NCBI GenBank assembly: GCA_017553815.1
Contig: JAFZJT010000310.1
Location: forward strand, 1 to 6,854
Source: Clostridia bacterium
Lineage (GTDB): Bacteria; Bacillota_A; Clostridia; Christensenellales; CAG-138
DNA length: 6,854 bases
Reading direction: 5' to 3'
The position numbers and the translations under genes were made by a program. Positions 6,484-6,854 of the stretch are shown one piece after another; positions within the stretch are counted from its first letter, which is position 1; each line of letters opens with the position of its first letter. The notes under the pieces were generated by a model. That model was not told the DNA's origin and ran no database searches. It was given only the letters and a program-made list of their open reading frames with translations.

Positions 6484-6495
6484 TTTCTCACCTCC

Positions 6496-6517
6496 AAATG
6501 TCCTATCATGGACATTT
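6496..6517 (-). promoter_or_regulatory. Perfect palindromic operator in front of the AlbA_2/wHTH gene
   Basis: AAATGTCC (6496-6503) and GGACATTT (6510-6517) are a perfect 8-bp inverted repeat with a 6-nt spacer TATCAT. The site covers most of the -10 box and the expected start point (near 6507) and abuts the ribosome binding site (6491-6495). A bound dimer would block initiation. Half-site spacing is 11 bp, the same as in the intragenic copy. Confidence 0.75.
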
Positions 6518-6542
6518 TAGCATCTCCGTAATATGCTGTCAA
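6514..6542 (-). promoter_or_regulatory. Near-consensus sigma-A type promoter for the AlbA_2/wHTH gene
   Basis: Read on the minus strand, TTGACA (complement of 6537-6542) is followed after exactly 17 bp by TAAAAT (complement of 6514-6519), five of six matches to TATAAT. The start site would fall near 6507, leaving a leader of about 25 nt that holds little more than the operator half and GGAGG. Confidence 0.8.
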
Positions 6543-6663
6543 GAATTCTTATATCAGTTTGCACATAACGGGGAAGGATTATTTCTATCTCTTCTTCCCG
6601 CCCTGCATCTCGCGTAGATCGATCCTATCATTACTTTTGCACAAATTCATTTTCCTGCTTAAT

Positions 6664-6792
6664 CGCCTTGGTTCATCCGTACCGGTCCGGTCCGTGGCTG
6701 TCAAGGGCGGCGCAGCCGTGCATTTACCCTTGACGGGCAACGGCCGGACCGGTATCATAACGAAGGCGATAAGCATATAGTTCGGACCGGTA
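6664..6792. repeat. Complex inverted repeat with three CGGACCGGTA copies
   Basis: CGGACCGGTA occurs directly at 6745-6754 and 6783-6792 and inverted at 6680-6689. The larger structure pairs TACCGGTCCGG (6680-6690) with 6744-6754, GTCAAGGG (6700-6707) with 6727-6734, and the flanking CGCCTT (6664-6669) with AAGGCG (6763-6768). The apex holds a nested CGGC-GCA-GCCG hairpin (6708-6718). No convincing gene lies in 6543-6798, and 6543-6663 shows nothing else I can name. Candidates are a transfer-origin-like or mobile-element-end structure, or a dispersed noncoding repeat. Confidence 0.65.
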
Positions 6793-6798
6793 AAACGG

Positions 6799-6854
6799 TT
6801 ACCCGGCTATGAGTCCCTCCTCTTCGGAGAGGATCATCGATTTCAAATGCTCCA
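6799..6854 (-). CDS. C-terminal end of an unidentified minus-strand gene (partial)
   Basis: One minus-strand frame is open from the window edge to TAA at 6799-6801 and reads EHLKSMILSEEEGLIAG, a protein-like, charged helical tail. The start is outside the window. The tail looks like those of small proteins on clostridial mobile elements, but 17 residues are too few to name a family. The frame is short enough to be chance. Confidence 0.4.
   Translation of the reverse strand, partial: EHLKSMILSEEEGLIAG

Noticed and set aside
6559..6780. 73-codon frame on + through the inverted repeat
   Set aside because: It has no ribosome site, its composition follows the repeat structure, and the region is better explained as noncoding.
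1..6854. CRISPR arrays, tRNA or rRNA genes, riboswitches
   Set aside because: No regularly spaced repeats with variable spacers, no cloverleaf and no recognisable aptamer core were seen on either strand.

Overview
The window looks like an accessory region of a Firmicutes chromosome, most likely a gut Clostridia/Oscillospirales-type organism. The pointers are a TnpV-family transposon protein, strong GGAGG ribosome binding sites, a near-consensus TTGACA-N17-TAAAAT promoter, and a large FN3-repeat protein with a Pro/Thr linker. Genus cannot be decided from the sequence alone. Base composition is mosaic: the FN3 gene and tnpV are GC-richer, while the PHP/ATPase pair is visibly AT-rich, which fits horizontal acquisition.

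Layout. 1-987 (+) is the 3' end of a gene for a surface-type protein built of FN3-like modules, ended by a strong intrinsic terminator (1034-1075) and a second AT-rich hairpin (1074-1109). 1111-1267 is an inverted-repeat-bounded, MITE-like block. It abuts a truncated radical SAM/peptide-maturase-like gene (1263-1922, -) that stops just after its GGEP region. 1923-2070 is unexplained spacer. 2071-4393 (-) is a two-gene operon: a PHP-phosphoesterase/SMC-like ATPase (680 aa) and a small overlapping partner (99 aa), which I read as a candidate anti-phage defence pair. 4394-4648 is a divergent intergenic region with a perfect TATAAT and an overlapping inverted repeat in front of tnpV (4649-5020, +). 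A shared hairpin (5043-5078) separates tnpV from the convergent gene at 5152-6483 (-), an AlbA_2/Schlafen-type, GHKL-like ATPase, winged-helix regulator. The last part (6543-6854) holds a complex inverted repeat with three CGGACCGGTA copies and what looks like the last 17 codons of another minus-strand gene.

How it fits together. The most striking regulatory signal belongs to the AlbA_2/wHTH gene. Its promoter carries a perfect palindrome, AAATGTCC-N6-GGACATTT, over the -10 box and the expected start site. A 15-bp identical copy lies inside its own coding sequence, in the linker between ATPase and DNA-binding domains, with three TGTCC-type half-sites at an exact 11-bp period. This suggests autoregulation, possibly by looping or roadblock. 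The whole stretch reads as a mobile or defence island: transposon accessory gene, regulator, defence-type ATPase pair and eroded gene fragments next to repeats.
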